Source: Colwellia sp. PAMC 21821 | Lineage (GTDB): Bacteria; Pseudomonadota; Gammaproteobacteria; Enterobacterales; Alteromonadaceae | DNA length: 64,000 nt | Direction: 5' to 3' | Assembly: GCF_002077175.1 (NCBI RefSeq) | Contig: NZ_CP014943.1 | Coordinates: forward strand, 1 to 64,000 | Part shown: positions 50,306 through 60,467 of the stretch, in pieces | Numbering within the stretch: position 1 is the stretch's first letter | How the letters are laid out: each line of letters starts with the position of its first letter | Translations under genes and position numbers: made by a program | The notes under the pieces: generated by a model | The model's input: the letters and a program-made list of their open reading frames with translations, nothing else | Told to the model about the DNA's origin: nothing | Database searches by the model: none

Positions 50306-50454
50306 AGTAATTCACTCCTACTAGTTGCTAATGTTGATTTAATACAGTCACATTAGCAAAACTAATCAAAGATAAAAATCATTAATTATATTTATCGATT
50401 TTGATTCGATATATTAGCCGCAATGACTAACACCCTGATATTTTTTGGAGCAAA

Positions 50455-51069
50455 ATGTTTTCACCTCTTCTACAAGGTCTTTTTTTAGGTGGCAGTATGA
50501 TTATTCCACTTGGCGCGCAAAATTCTCATGTGTTAAATCATGGTATTAAAAAAAATCATCATTTTTTGGCCGCATCAATTTGTATGCTATGTGATGTGGT
50601 ACTGATTGCATTAGGTGTATTTGGTGGTGCAAAACTTATCGCTACATCACCAACCTTAGTAACGGTTATTTCTTGGGGCGGTATCGTATTTTTATCTGGT
50701 TATGCAGGTTTGTCATTTCGCCAAGCATGGCTTAATAATTATAATAAAGTGCAAGATAAAGCCGGAAAAACAAATAAAAAACCTTGGCTAGTTATTGCTT
50801 CAACGTTAGCAGTAACGTTATTGAATCCACATGTTTATCTTGATACGGTACTGATATTGGGCAGTGTTGGTGGCCAATTTGAAGGTAATGAAAAAATTGC
50901 ATTTGCAGTCGGCACCATGCTGGCTTCTATGCTGTGGTTTTATAGTTTAGCAGGCGCTGCGGCAAAAATGTCACCTTGGCTTAGTCAAGCTAAAGTAAAA
51001 AGAGTAATTGATATACTCGTTGGATTAGTCATGTGCGGCATAGCATGGTCATTATTTAATAGCTTATAG
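50455..51069 (+). CDS. argO: LysE/ArgO family amino-acid exporter
   Basis: This 204-residue inner-membrane exporter has six predicted helices. LysE-family features are GGSMIIPLGAQNSHVLNHGI at the N-terminus, the charged CMLCDVVLIALGVFG helix, and LNPHVYLDT in the middle. ArgO exports arginine and toxic analogues such as canavanine. Divergent argP supports the assignment. ATG start with TTTGGAGC upstream. Confidence 0.9.
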   Translation: MFSPLLQGLFLGGSMIIPLGAQNSHVLNHGIKKNHHFLAASICMLCDVVLIALGVFGGAKLIATSPTLVTVISWGGIVFLSGYAGLSFRQAWLNNYNKVQDKAGKTNKKPWLVIASTLAVTLLNPHVYLDTVLILGSVGGQFEGNEKIAFAVGTMLASMLWFYSLAGAAAKMSPWLSQAKVKRVIDILVGLVMCGIAWSLFNSL

Positions 51070-51073
51070 TCGC

Positions 51074-51415
51074 TTAAGCAAGTCTATTACGCCAATTTCC
51101 ACCGTGATACAGCGTACAGTTCTCTTCGCTGTCTAGCTCTATTTGGTTTTTAGCATTTTTAAGCTCAATGCCAATATCAGCAAGACTACTGGAAATCATC
51201 GACGCTAAGCCATTGTTATCAGATGACTTCAAATAAGTTGCTAACGTAATATTACTGTCAAAAACACAAACGATTTTTAAACTGTCTGGAAATTTATCAA
51301 AATTTACGGTGTGTGTTAACCACTTAAAGCCGTCGATTTCGTCTAACGCGGAGTGGCAAACCTGAGTTAGCGCCTTGACTATTTGATTATCCAATTTTTT
51401 ATCTGATTTACGCAT
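51074..51415 (-). CDS. conserved small protein, paralogue of the gene at 31660
   Basis: A 113-residue cytoplasmic protein of unknown function, found in related marine bacteria by my recollection. Conserved features are KLDNQIVKALTQVC, GFKWLTHTVNFDKFPDSL and the C-terminal GGNWRNRLA. The first half matches the 99-residue protein at 31660. The stop is four bases from the convergent argO stop. Confidence 0.7.
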   Translation of the reverse strand: MRKSDKKLDNQIVKALTQVCHSALDEIDGFKWLTHTVNFDKFPDSLKIVCVFDSNITLATYLKSSDNNGLASMISSSLADIGIELKNAKNQIELDSEENCTLYHGGNWRNRLA

Positions 51416-51485
51416 GACTTAATAACATTACCTTTGAAATTGACTTTGACTTTACATGGTCTTTATACCTTATCTACAAAAGCAT

Positions 51486-53315
51486 TTATACAAGACCTTT
51501 AGAAAATATTTTTGAAAACTCAGTTGCGCTTAAACTATTAGACTTACTGCCCAAATAGTTATTTTTTCCAGATCTTTTTGTCGTTAATAAAAAATCGTCT
51601 GCTGCTTTTATCAATTCATCAAAATTAAATTTTTCATTTTTATCATGTAGAGCATAACCTGCTGATATGGTGACTGATAGCGTCGCCTGATCGTATTCTA
51701 TTAGCAAATCATTAATACTACGAATGATTCTTTTCGCAAGTTCACGTATTTGGCTATGACTAACTGACTCGCAAATCAAAACAAATTCATCTCCTCCCCA
51801 GCGAATAAGCAGGTCATGCTCCCTAATTTGAGTAGTTATTGTATTCACAATAGCTTTTAATGCTTTATCACCACCCGCATGTCCAAATGTGTCATTAATG
51901 AATTTAAAATCATCACAATCAATTATTAACGCACCTAACGAAAGGTCAGGATCAGTTTCTCGCTCAAATCGAGACTGCACCGCCGGTAAATAACTTTTTA
52001 AATAACTTCGACAAAATAAGCCAGTTAAGCCATCTTTCATCGATGTTACTACTTGCGCTTTTAACATCCGATGATGAACAAGAAATACGATAATAAAAAA
52101 GCAAACAACTAGCCCTAATGCAATAATAATAAAAATAGACTGCTGATGTTTATTTTTATTCTCTTCCACTAAAATTTTATTCATTAAGAATGAGTTATTA
52201 AGCTCTGTATATTTTTGCTGACTTTTAATATTCTCAATGCGTTTATCCATAGTGGTAACTAAACTTATGGTATTAGTTTCATTCGCTAAAAGTTGGATAT
52301 CTGCATAGGCACGTAAGTATTTCAGTGAATTTTTATCATCTCCCATCAACTGATAAATATTGCTGAGTAAATACTGGATAGCAGCACTATCATTACTATG
52401 CGGAATTTTATTATTGTAGCGTAAACTCGTGATGGCATAATCAAGCGCGAGTAAGGGCTTATTAGTTTCTAAATATAGCTCTGCTAAGTTTTTACTCACT
52501 GATTGTAACAAACGAACATCATGATCAGATTCAGCTTTATTTAGCCCTAATTTCAGCCATTTTTCTGCTGCTGAAAAATTTCCTAATTGTTGTTGTACTA
52601 CCCCTTTAAATCGAAGTAAATAGCCATTATTTGTATTTAATCTCGACGGAATATTTTCAGCAACTATAGTTATTTTGTGGGTTTCTTGCGGGGACGTTCC
52701 AGGTAGATTAATACGTACTCCAATTAAATACAGTGTAGCTAGAAACTCCCCATCATAGTTTTTCGTTTCACGTGCTAACGTAAGTGCCATTTGTAAAGGT
52801 TCAACAGCTAATTGAAAAAGATCTAATTGAATATAGCTCAAGGCTAAGCGATTTAAAGCTACGATTTCACCACGTTTATTTTTCGAATCATGGGCATAAT
52901 CAGCCATTTTTTGGACATAGTTTATTGTTTCAGCATAATCTCCGCGAATTAGATATATACCGCTAATACTTTCTAAAGAGTCAATATATAATTCATCATT
53001 TTTAACCAAAGAAAGCTTTGAAATGGCTAAATCGAGATAATATTTACCCTCGAGCCAATTACCACTTTTAACTTTTAGCTTTGCTATATAAGCATAAATA
53101 GGAGCTTGTAACTCTGCATAGCCTGGCAAGTCAATATTATCCAGCAAGTCCTTAACAAATATACGATTTTTATCTGAATTTAAATGCTGAAAGCTTTTTA
53201 ATTCAGTATAATGTTCTCGAGTTTCTAGGGCGTGTGCTTTTGTTAGTATAAGCACAGAAAGAAGAAGTATAATATTCTTGAAATTAAGTAGTGGATATCT
53301 ACTAGTGAAGTTCAT
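51486..53315 (-). CDS. membrane diguanylate cyclase with periplasmic TPRs, second copy
   Basis: The ~609-residue protein has a signal peptide (FKNIILLLSVLILTKAHA), about 370 residues of TPR-like helices, and a membrane helix (IFIIIALGLVVCFFIIVFLV). Its GGDEF domain has an intact GGDEF and the RxxD inhibitory site REHD. Start: ATG 53315, preceded by GGA; an ATG nine codons upstream (53342) is possible. The architecture equals that at 44093, but the sensory part differs, so the two probably sense different signals. Confidence 0.88.
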   Translation of the reverse strand: MNFTSRYPLLNFKNIILLLSVLILTKAHALETREHYTELKSFQHLNSDKNRIFVKDLLDNIDLPGYAELQAPIYAYIAKLKVKSGNWLEGKYYLDLAISKLSLVKNDELYIDSLESISGIYLIRGDYAETINYVQKMADYAHDSKNKRGEIVALNRLALSYIQLDLFQLAVEPLQMALTLARETKNYDGEFLATLYLIGVRINLPGTSPQETHKITIVAENIPSRLNTNNGYLLRFKGVVQQQLGNFSAAEKWLKLGLNKAESDHDVRLLQSVSKNLAELYLETNKPLLALDYAITSLRYNNKIPHSNDSAAIQYLLSNIYQLMGDDKNSLKYLRAYADIQLLANETNTISLVTTMDKRIENIKSQQKYTELNNSFLMNKILVEENKNKHQQSIFIIIALGLVVCFFIIVFLVHHRMLKAQVVTSMKDGLTGLFCRSYLKSYLPAVQSRFERETDPDLSLGALIIDCDDFKFINDTFGHAGGDKALKAIVNTITTQIREHDLLIRWGGDEFVLICESVSHSQIRELAKRIIRSINDLLIEYDQATLSVTISAGYALHDKNEKFNFDELIKAADDFLLTTKRSGKNNYLGSKSNSLSATEFSKIFSKGLV

Positions 53316-53720
53316 TTTATAAATTCCATTTTGTGTACACATTCCATTGTTGAGCTACAGCTTACATTATATTACTATAAATGTATTAAATTTGTACGGG
53401 ATATCAGCACTATATTATATTGATATAGTTCAATATAGTGTCTACAAATTGCGCCTATATTGAGAACTTATTTTAGCAAAAACTGATGATTTTACGCAAC
53501 AGAACACCTTTTTATAAAAACGATTATATAGAGTGAAAAACCTTATTCACGGAGCATAAATTTCATTAGCACATGGTATATTAGTTATTGATTTATGATT
53601 AAATTTAGATACATTCAATCATCTATAAGTTAGCAGTATTTACACCAAAATAGCGTATAGTAAGGCATAATTAATCAATACTGGCTTGGCAAATAAACTG
53701 ACGAGGAGCAGGGAATATAA
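53316..53720. other. divergent promoter region
   Basis: About 400 AT-rich bases. A palindrome CACTATATT ... AATATAGTG (53408-53440) stands out. No gene is seen. Confidence 0.45.
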
Positions 53721-55094
53721 GTGAACAATACCAAACTTACCCAAGACGAAAACCTTTCCATTAAGGTTAGTTACCAGTTATTGCCTAATGATCATCAAAG
53801 ACTGGATTTATATTTTTCATTACCGGTTGAAATGGGTATAGGCCCTAAAACCTTAGCTGAAGAGCATTATTTTCATAGCAGCATTGAAAATCACAGTGCT
53901 TATTACTCAGACCAATTACACATACCTTTAGTGCGTAGCCGCTTTATTAGTCAAACTAAAGGTGAGCAAAGTGATTATCGGCTTAACCTTAATTTATTCT
54001 CTTATCAGATTATAATTGCCTTAGACACTGATATAAAACAGACGATTAAGCTTAGAGAAAGCGAAAGTTTTTATCCTCAAGCCATTGTGTTAGCAGAGCA
54101 AATTTCTGGTTTATTGAAAAAGCTTAGACGATATACCCCTCCAGACAAAAAGCTTAGTCCATTTTTTGAGAATGCCGACAACTACCTCAGCTGGCAAGTA
54201 GAGCAATCGTTTTTAAGGTTGCTTTCTCGTGGACCTAAAAGTAGTGACTTTAGTACCGAAAGAAATTTTTTGTTCGCCCTATGTCGTAGTGAAAGTGAAT
54301 ACCGTGAAGCCAATCAATATAATTCACAAATTACCTTAGACGATCCTAATCGCATTACTAATAAAATGCGCTTGCTGCAGCGATTAATCGAGTACGGTGT
54401 AGTGCTTCAGCAAGAAGTTAAAAGTCTTAATCGAAATTTAAAGCGTATTGTCAGTGGCTCTGTGACGGCAGTAATTATGGCTTTTGTGATGATGTTAGTG
54501 CTTAATGCTCGTGCTAATTTTACTGAAGTAACCATTGCCTTAGTGGGCATGCTAGGTTTTGTTTATGGCTTAAGGGAAATATTTAAAGACGATATTACTC
54601 GTGTTATTTGGCGTTATATTCAAAAAGGATTGCCTAAATGGAGGAATATTTACACCAATAGTGTAAATAAAAATCGTATTGCAAGCCAAACAATTTGGCT
54701 GGAATACATTCGTAATAAAGACTTACCCAAGCAAGTTGATAAATTATTTCAAAACCGACGTCATCAAAATAAACAGGCAGCGCAATTACTGCACTTTCGC
54801 AGTGACACAAAAGTAAATGCCAAAAGCTTTATGCCCGGCTATGAAGAAATTCAGCAGCGTATCTATTTTAATTTAACCCCCTTTATACGCTTTTTAAAAA
54901 AAGGTGAAGGTCGCTTATATTCTCTAGATGGCAGTAAAGTAACAAAGCAAGCGGTTGAGCGTCGTTACCAAATAAATGTAGTGTTAATGCAAACGGATAA
55001 ACAAGATTTACAACAAATACAACGTTTTAAAATTACTTTAAATCGTTCTACTATTGTGAACATAGAGGCGATGAAAGCAGATGACGATGATTAA
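53721..55094 (+). CDS. uncharacterised large membrane protein
   Basis: I do not recognise this 457-residue protein. It has a long soluble N-terminal part (1-235), two closely spaced membrane helices (about 247-266 TAVIMAFVMMLVLNA and 270-286 VTIALVGMLGFVYG), and a basic C-terminal part (RYIQKGLPKWRNIY, FQNRRHQNKQ). Both soluble parts would face the cytoplasm. No catalytic motif is visible. Start: GTG 53721, supported by GAGGAGCAGGG. It appears monocistronic. Confidence 0.8.
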   Translation: MNNTKLTQDENLSIKVSYQLLPNDHQRLDLYFSLPVEMGIGPKTLAEEHYFHSSIENHSAYYSDQLHIPLVRSRFISQTKGEQSDYRLNLNLFSYQIIIALDTDIKQTIKLRESESFYPQAIVLAEQISGLLKKLRRYTPPDKKLSPFFENADNYLSWQVEQSFLRLLSRGPKSSDFSTERNFLFALCRSESEYREANQYNSQITLDDPNRITNKMRLLQRLIEYGVVLQQEVKSLNRNLKRIVSGSVTAVIMAFVMMLVLNARANFTEVTIALVGMLGFVYGLREIFKDDITRVIWRYIQKGLPKWRNIYTNSVNKNRIASQTIWLEYIRNKDLPKQVDKLFQNRRHQNKQAAQLLHFRSDTKVNAKSFMPGYEEIQQRIYFNLTPFIRFLKKGEGRLYSLDGSKVTKQAVERRYQINVVLMQTDKQDLQQIQRFKITLNRSTIVNIEAMKADDDD

Positions 55095-55166
55095 TAATTC
55101 ACTTTTTATTTCACCATTTAGCCTGCAGTTAAGCTAAGTTAAAATCTGGCCATATTTAACTTTTTA

Positions 55167-56063
55167 TCAGCTATTTAATGCCTGTGCTTTTAGCCAAGTA
55201 ACAAGTTTTGGAAAGTGATCATGTACCGACTGCGCATGAGTTAAAATATTAATGTGGTCATAATCGGCTAAGTTACCCGCCTGTTTTGAAAGTACTGAAA
55301 ATTTTGCTGCGCTATTGCCACATTCGTCAATAAACAACTTTACATCTTGCTTGTGCCCTAAAGCTTGATCATTGATACCGGTAAAATGCCAAGTGGGTGG
55401 CCAAGTCACATTTTGTGCGGCAAGAAAGTAGTCAAAACCATCATTTTGATCACGCCATTGTCCTGGAATAACCCATGCTATACTTTCTTTTAGCGACAAA
55501 AGTGTTTCACTATCAGAGCCAAATTTAAATTTTTTCGCATCAAAATAGCCCCGTTTTTTTGCTAATATTGGTGCGATATAGCGCCACATTAAACCTAATT
55601 TGAAATAAGCTTCAAAGGTTTTAACCGTGACAACTCGCTTGGTTCCAAAACACGTTTTAGTGTGAACTTTAGCAAGCCATTGCGGATATCGAGCCAAAAA
55701 GCTCGTTATTAATACGCCTCCCCATGAATGCGCAATAAGATGAACTTTTTGGCTATTTAAATGCTGTATTTTTTCTAAAAATAACGGAATATCTCTTGTG
55801 ATAGCTTCGTATTGGCCGAATGTCGATGTCGAATTTATCGCTGGTCGGCTTTTCCCTCGCCCACGTAAGTCAGCAACATAAACATCAAAACCTTGTTCTG
55901 CAAGATAACAGGCTAATCCCTTACCTTTTTCTGTATAAAAAATAAAGCCGTTCTCAATTAAGCCATGCAACATAAAAATTGGCACACCGCCCACATTCTT
56001 CCAGATATGACGTAAGTGAAGCTGATCTTCACCATCGCTTATATAAATTGATTCTTGTTGCAT
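55167..56063 (-). CDS. alpha/beta hydrolase
   Basis: This 298-residue hydrolase has the nucleophile elbow HSWGG (about 110-114, Ser112), the oxyanion region MLHGLIENG, and a probable catalytic histidine in YDHINIL near the C-terminus. The sequence resembles lipase- or esterase-type cytoplasmic hydrolases. The substrate is not predictable. No signal peptide. Single gene. Confidence 0.85.
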   Translation of the reverse strand: MQQESIYISDGEDQLHLRHIWKNVGGVPIFMLHGLIENGFIFYTEKGKGLACYLAEQGFDVYVADLRGRGKSRPAINSTSTFGQYEAITRDIPLFLEKIQHLNSQKVHLIAHSWGGVLITSFLARYPQWLAKVHTKTCFGTKRVVTVKTFEAYFKLGLMWRYIAPILAKKRGYFDAKKFKFGSDSETLLSLKESIAWVIPGQWRDQNDGFDYFLAAQNVTWPPTWHFTGINDQALGHKQDVKLFIDECGNSAAKFSVLSKQAGNLADYDHINILTHAQSVHDHFPKLVTWLKAQALNS

Positions 56064-56499
56064 TAGCTTTTACTCATAATTATTCACTACCTGTTAGAAT
56101 TTAGCTTTTTATTAATGCTAACTAAATAGATACAATGGTCAGACCAGAGGTTAGGGTACTTTTCTTCAAAACAAAGAACAAGTAGCAAAAATCAATTTTT
56201 TATAAGACAGTATCGATTAACTACATCTCATTGGTATAACATCGAATTTATGCTTTAAATATTTTTAACTTGGTAACTTTTGACTTGGTAACTTTTGACT
56301 TGGGAATAAACGAGTAACAGTTTGTTACTTTATCTTTAGAGATAACCTGCATAAAATAATAAATTACTGTACCAATAATTTTAGCATTATAGCTTTGGTT
56401 ATTTGCAGTAAAACGACAAGCTGTTTCACGGAACGAAAACGATCCAACCCACGGATAGGGCCAGCATTTTGGATCACCCTCTATAGCTTGGAGTTCATT
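56064..56499. other. region upstream of the CBU_0592-type gene
   Basis: About 430 bases. 56268-56304 holds 2.5 copies of the 15-bp unit ACTTGGTAACTTTTG. No gene is seen; an open frame beginning at 56395 joins the downstream gene but lacks a ribosome site. Confidence 0.5.
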
Positions 56500-56766
56500 A
56501 TGATTGATATTTTATTCGATATCATTGGTATGTCTGGAACCATTCTCGTTGTTGGCGCATTTATAATGCTACAACTGGAAAAAATAAATCCAAAGAGTTT
56601 AGCGTATAACTTAATCAACCTTTCTGGTGCTGTTTTACTGTTGATCAGTCTTTGCTACAACTTTAATTTAGCAAGTTTTGTCATTGAACTCTTCTGGATT
56701 TCTGCCTCAGTAATCGGTTTAGTAAAATATTATACAAAATCAAAACAAACAATAGCGGTTGAATAA
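56500..56766 (+). CDS. small membrane protein, CBU_0592-like
   Basis: The 88-residue protein has three predicted membrane helices (IIGMSGTILVVGAFIML, YNLINLSGAVLLLISLCY, FVIELFWISASVIGLV), the pattern of the small CBU_0592-type membrane proteins of unknown function. The start is set at ATG 56500 because TTGGAG precedes it, giving a normal short protein; the frame is open 35 codons further upstream. Single gene. Confidence 0.75.
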   Translation: MIDILFDIIGMSGTILVVGAFIMLQLEKINPKSLAYNLINLSGAVLLLISLCYNFNLASFVIELFWISASVIGLVKYYTKSKQTIAVE

Positions 56767-57132
56767 TCTACCGATTTGACTAGTTAAGTCGTTTATTTTT
56801 TCAGAAGAAAATAGGGATAAATACAGGTCCTAAAATAGCGTTAGTTATGCTACTGACACCATTTTATAGCACTGTAGTTTTCATTCTACCTTTTAAAATG
56901 AGCGGTTAATAAATCAGTTGGTCATTAATATTTTCAACGCTAAAATCTATGTCTAGCCAGTTATAATAATTGTATGGCCATAGGTTTTAGTTGATTAAGT
57001 CCCCATATGTTGTTGCTTTAAACATCAGTTGTTCATTTCTCTATTAAATTACACTTTATCGCTTGCGTTAGCCGATTTTACACGTATCATGCCGCCCTAT
57101 TTTTATGTTTTTATCGTCGGAAATATTGTCTC
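56767..57132. other. region upstream of the 389-residue gene
   Basis: 366 AT-rich bases with no gene, repeat or clear terminator that I can see. Confidence 0.4.
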
Positions 57133-58302
57133 ATGAGAAAATTACTTACCTCGCCAAATGCCATGTCGCTTAGTGCTACCGAACAGTCAATTTACCAAAA
57201 CGCTTTATCGTTTGTCGCTGAGATCAGCCTTAATTTAATGGCCGTAAAAGTAGAAAATCATCCTGATAACTTTCTTAACTGGTGCAGAGAGTTATATCGA
57301 ATTTGCTTACATGACATAAACCATGACTTATTAGAGCCAAGCCAACAAAAGCCTTTAAAGAAATTACAAGACACAATGTCTAACGGTGTTAGTGCTTGTC
57401 AATTAAAAATGGCTCGTATTATCCCATGGCCTATATTTACTGACTTTATAAAAGAACATGCTGCGTTACAGGCCTTGCCTGAAAGACTAAAACTATTAGA
57501 CTATATTGCCACAATACGCAGTAATAAATTGGCTGATATGATTGATGAAGACAGACTAGCTTTTGCAGGCAAACATAGCGCCCAGCATGATATTAGTGTT
57601 TATGACTTTGATGTAGAGTGGTTTGCCGGAACGCGTGGTGCTAAAACTTTTCATCAACTATTAAAATCTCATCCACAAGCCTTTGATCAAGCCCTTGCAA
57701 ACATTCCCTTGGACGGTGATGTTACATTGGCAAACTATGAAAGCTTTGTTAATGCTTATCAGGCCATATTTACTGATCATTCCAATGAAGAAAAAGCACC
57801 ATTGAGTGCAGCCACACGATTATTGGCTATGCGCCGACCAGACCAATTTATTGCATTAACTAGCGGAAAAATAGATACCCTTTCACAAGGCCTAGGCTTG
57901 GTAAAACTAAACAACCAAAGTTTTGATGATTATTGGCATGAAATGATTGCTGGTATTAGAAATACACAGTGGTGGCGCAGCGAAGCGCCAAGCGATGAAA
58001 TTGAACTTCAGCTTTGGCAAAATCGAGCAGTATTAATTGATCTATTTTTATTTGCTGATAATTCGTTAGCGGCAAATTCAAACTATATACGTATGCGTGA
58101 TAAACCTAAAAAAATTAAAATTGGTGTGGCTAAAGCCGTAAAACGAAGTAAAGCTTCAGCAGAAGCTATTGTTGATAAAGCTTTTGAAGCAGATGATATT
58201 CCTGACTTTATACTTAACATGCGTAGCACGATAGTGAATAGTGTTAAAGACGGTAAAACTGTTGACCAAGCCATTACTTTAATGCGTAATATTTTTGGCT
58301 AA
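57133..58302 (+). CDS. uncharacterised conserved protein
   Basis: I do not recognise this 389-residue cytoplasmic protein. It is helical in its N- and C-terminal parts and has a tryptophan-rich central segment (VEWFAGTRGAKTFH, WWRSEAPSDEIELQLWQNR). The C-terminal section ends with a short helical repeat (ADDIPDFILNMRSTIVNSV). No known active-site motif appears. ATG start. A strong terminator follows, so it is monocistronic. Confidence 0.8.
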   Translation: MRKLLTSPNAMSLSATEQSIYQNALSFVAEISLNLMAVKVENHPDNFLNWCRELYRICLHDINHDLLEPSQQKPLKKLQDTMSNGVSACQLKMARIIPWPIFTDFIKEHAALQALPERLKLLDYIATIRSNKLADMIDEDRLAFAGKHSAQHDISVYDFDVEWFAGTRGAKTFHQLLKSHPQAFDQALANIPLDGDVTLANYESFVNAYQAIFTDHSNEEKAPLSAATRLLAMRRPDQFIALTSGKIDTLSQGLGLVKLNNQSFDDYWHEMIAGIRNTQWWRSEAPSDEIELQLWQNRAVLIDLFLFADNSLAANSNYIRMRDKPKKIKIGVAKAVKRSKASAEAIVDKAFEADDIPDFILNMRSTIVNSVKDGKTVDQAITLMRNIFG

Positions 58303-58340
58303 CTTTAGCTTTAATTTTTTGACTGAAGTAACAATAAAAT

Positions 58341-58366
58341 AGCCCAATTTCATTGGGCTTTTTTGT
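58341..58366 (+). terminator. intrinsic terminator
   Basis: AGCCCAAT - TTC - ATTGGGCT followed by TTTTTTG, 38 bases after the preceding stop codon. Confidence 0.9.
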
Positions 58367-58549
58367 ATTTAACATAGATGAAAGACATTCTATAAAGTCA
58401 GATCTAACTGCGAGACTCACGTACAAAAATTATTTAGTGCAATAAAGCATTAGGTTTGATTCACATCAAGTAATAAATTAATCATTAGGTCATACTCAAA
58501 TAAGTTCTGTGATAAATTAACTATCGCAGTTTCGCTAACAGAGAGAATT

Positions 58550-60385
58550 ATGCCAATAGAGAAACAATTCAACACTACAATCGACTGGTCTAAATATCTC
58601 AAATCTGGCAATCGAATTTTTATTGGCTCAAATGCTGCAGTACCTAATGCATTAATTGAGGATATTATTGCCAATAGCCAAGGTTTGCATGACATTGAAG
58701 TCGTGCATATTTTGACGCTTTCAGATGATGTTTGGGTAGAACCAAAACACAAAGATTTATTCAAGGTTAACGCTTTTTTTATTGGTGGAGAAAAAATTCG
58801 TAAAGCAATTAATGAAGGCCGTGCAGATTACACCCCTTCATTCTTATCTGAAATTCCAAAGTTATTTAATGAAAATATTTTACCACTAGACGTTGCTTTA
58901 ATTATGGTTAGTCCGCCGGATGAATATGGCTATTGCTCATTAGGTGTCAGTGTTGACATTATTCAGGCTGCGATAAATAAAGCGAAATATGTCATTGCAC
59001 AAATTAACCCTAAAATGCCTCGCACTAATGGTCATAGCTTTGTTCATGTCAATCAAATTCATGCTGCTATGACCGTGCAACAATACTTACCAGAAACGCC
59101 GATACCTGTCATAGACCGTGTAACCGAACAAGTAGGCCAGTATGTAGCAATGTTAGTCGACAACGGCTCTACTATCCAAATTGGCATTGGTAATATTCCT
59201 TCGGCAGTTTTGCGCTATTTAGCTAAACATAAAGACTTAGGCGTGCATAGTGAACTGATTTCTGATGGCATTATCGACTTAATGCTTTCTGGTGTAATTA
59301 ATAACCGTAAAAAAACCTTCCACAAGGGTAAAACCGTGGTCAGTTTTTGCGTTGGAACGCGTCGCTTATACAAGTTTGTTGATGGTAATCCCCATGTTGA
59401 ATTTTATCCCAGCGAGCATGTCAATTCACCCGTAAATATCGCACGTAATGACAAGATGGTGTCTATTAATAGCGCTATTGAAGTCGATTTAACCGGTCAA
59501 GTAGTATCAGACTCCATTGGTTATCATTTTTATAGTGGCATTGGTGGGCAAGTCGACTTTATTCGCGGCGCCTCTTTAAGTAAAGGTGGTAAGCCTATCA
59601 TCGCCCTCCCTTCAACAACCAAAGACGGTAAAATATCGCGTATCGTTGCACATATTACCGAAGGTGGTGGTGTAGTAACTTCTCGAGGACATGTTTCATA
59701 TGTTGTCACTGAGTACGGTATTGCTTCGCTGCAAGGAAAAAGCATTCGAGAACGGGCTTTAGAGTTGATCCGAATTGCACATCCTAAATTTCGTGACCAA
59801 TTACTTAAAGATGTTCGTAAGCACTATTGGGTACCTGAATACCAAGAAAACACCCCAACATCAGTACCTGAACTTGGCGAAGTAGAAATAAAGCGTTTTA
59901 CATTTGCTGATTCAGAATACTTTCTTCGTGCGTTGTCACCAGCTGACGAACGTAAGCTACAGGAGTTTTTTTACTCCCATAATCAAGAAACATTAATGAT
60001 GCGATACAACCACCATACAACACAAATGACCCGTGAAAAATCGTGTGACTTGGTCAGTGTAAATCAGCATATCGATTTAGCCTTATGTTTAACAGAACGC
60101 GATCATCTCGGTGAATCTATTCAAGGTGTTGGCCGTTATTATTATCTTGAAGCGAATAATAGTGCTGAAGTTGCATTCGTTATTAAAGAAAGTAAACGGG
60201 GTAAAGGTATGGCTAAAGCATTGCTGACGGAAATAATAACTATTGCTAAAATTCGTGGAGTTGAGCAATTAATAGCAAGTGTCAGGCGAGACAATGCGCC
60301 TATGTTGAAAGTATTTGAAAAAGCAGGTTTTTTAAGAAAACCATCCGACGGTTATGACGAAGTAAGCTTGGCTTACACCCTATAA
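58550..60385 (+). CDS. acetyl-CoA hydrolase/CoA-transferase family protein fused to a GNAT domain
   Basis: The 611-residue protein has two parts. Residues 1-430 form an acetyl-CoA hydrolase/transferase domain (SGNRIFIGSNAAVPNAL, VSPPDEYGYCSLGVSVD, GIGNIPSAVL, FYSGIGGQVDFIRGASLS, VVTEYGIASLQGKSIRERA). This group includes 4-hydroxybutyrate and acetate:acyl-CoA transferases. Residues about 445-611 form a GNAT domain with motif A ESKRGKGMAKALL. The fusion could handle short acyl-CoA and also acetylate a protein or small molecule. It stands 82 bp before an HDAC-family gene on the same strand. ATG start with AGAGA upstream. Confidence 0.87.
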   Translation: MPIEKQFNTTIDWSKYLKSGNRIFIGSNAAVPNALIEDIIANSQGLHDIEVVHILTLSDDVWVEPKHKDLFKVNAFFIGGEKIRKAINEGRADYTPSFLSEIPKLFNENILPLDVALIMVSPPDEYGYCSLGVSVDIIQAAINKAKYVIAQINPKMPRTNGHSFVHVNQIHAAMTVQQYLPETPIPVIDRVTEQVGQYVAMLVDNGSTIQIGIGNIPSAVLRYLAKHKDLGVHSELISDGIIDLMLSGVINNRKKTFHKGKTVVSFCVGTRRLYKFVDGNPHVEFYPSEHVNSPVNIARNDKMVSINSAIEVDLTGQVVSDSIGYHFYSGIGGQVDFIRGASLSKGGKPIIALPSTTKDGKISRIVAHITEGGGVVTSRGHVSYVVTEYGIASLQGKSIRERALELIRIAHPKFRDQLLKDVRKHYWVPEYQENTPTSVPELGEVEIKRFTFADSEYFLRALSPADERKLQEFFYSHNQETLMMRYNHHTTQMTREKSCDLVSVNQHIDLALCLTERDHLGESIQGVGRYYYLEANNSAEVAFVIKESKRGKGMAKALLTEIITIAKIRGVEQLIASVRRDNAPMLKVFEKAGFLRKPSDGYDEVSLAYTL

Positions 60386-60467
60386 TTAAAACAAACATTA
60401 ACAACATTTGAATCGCTAGGTTATGTGTAAATAACGCTTAGCATTGAAGGTATAAAGGAGTATCAAT

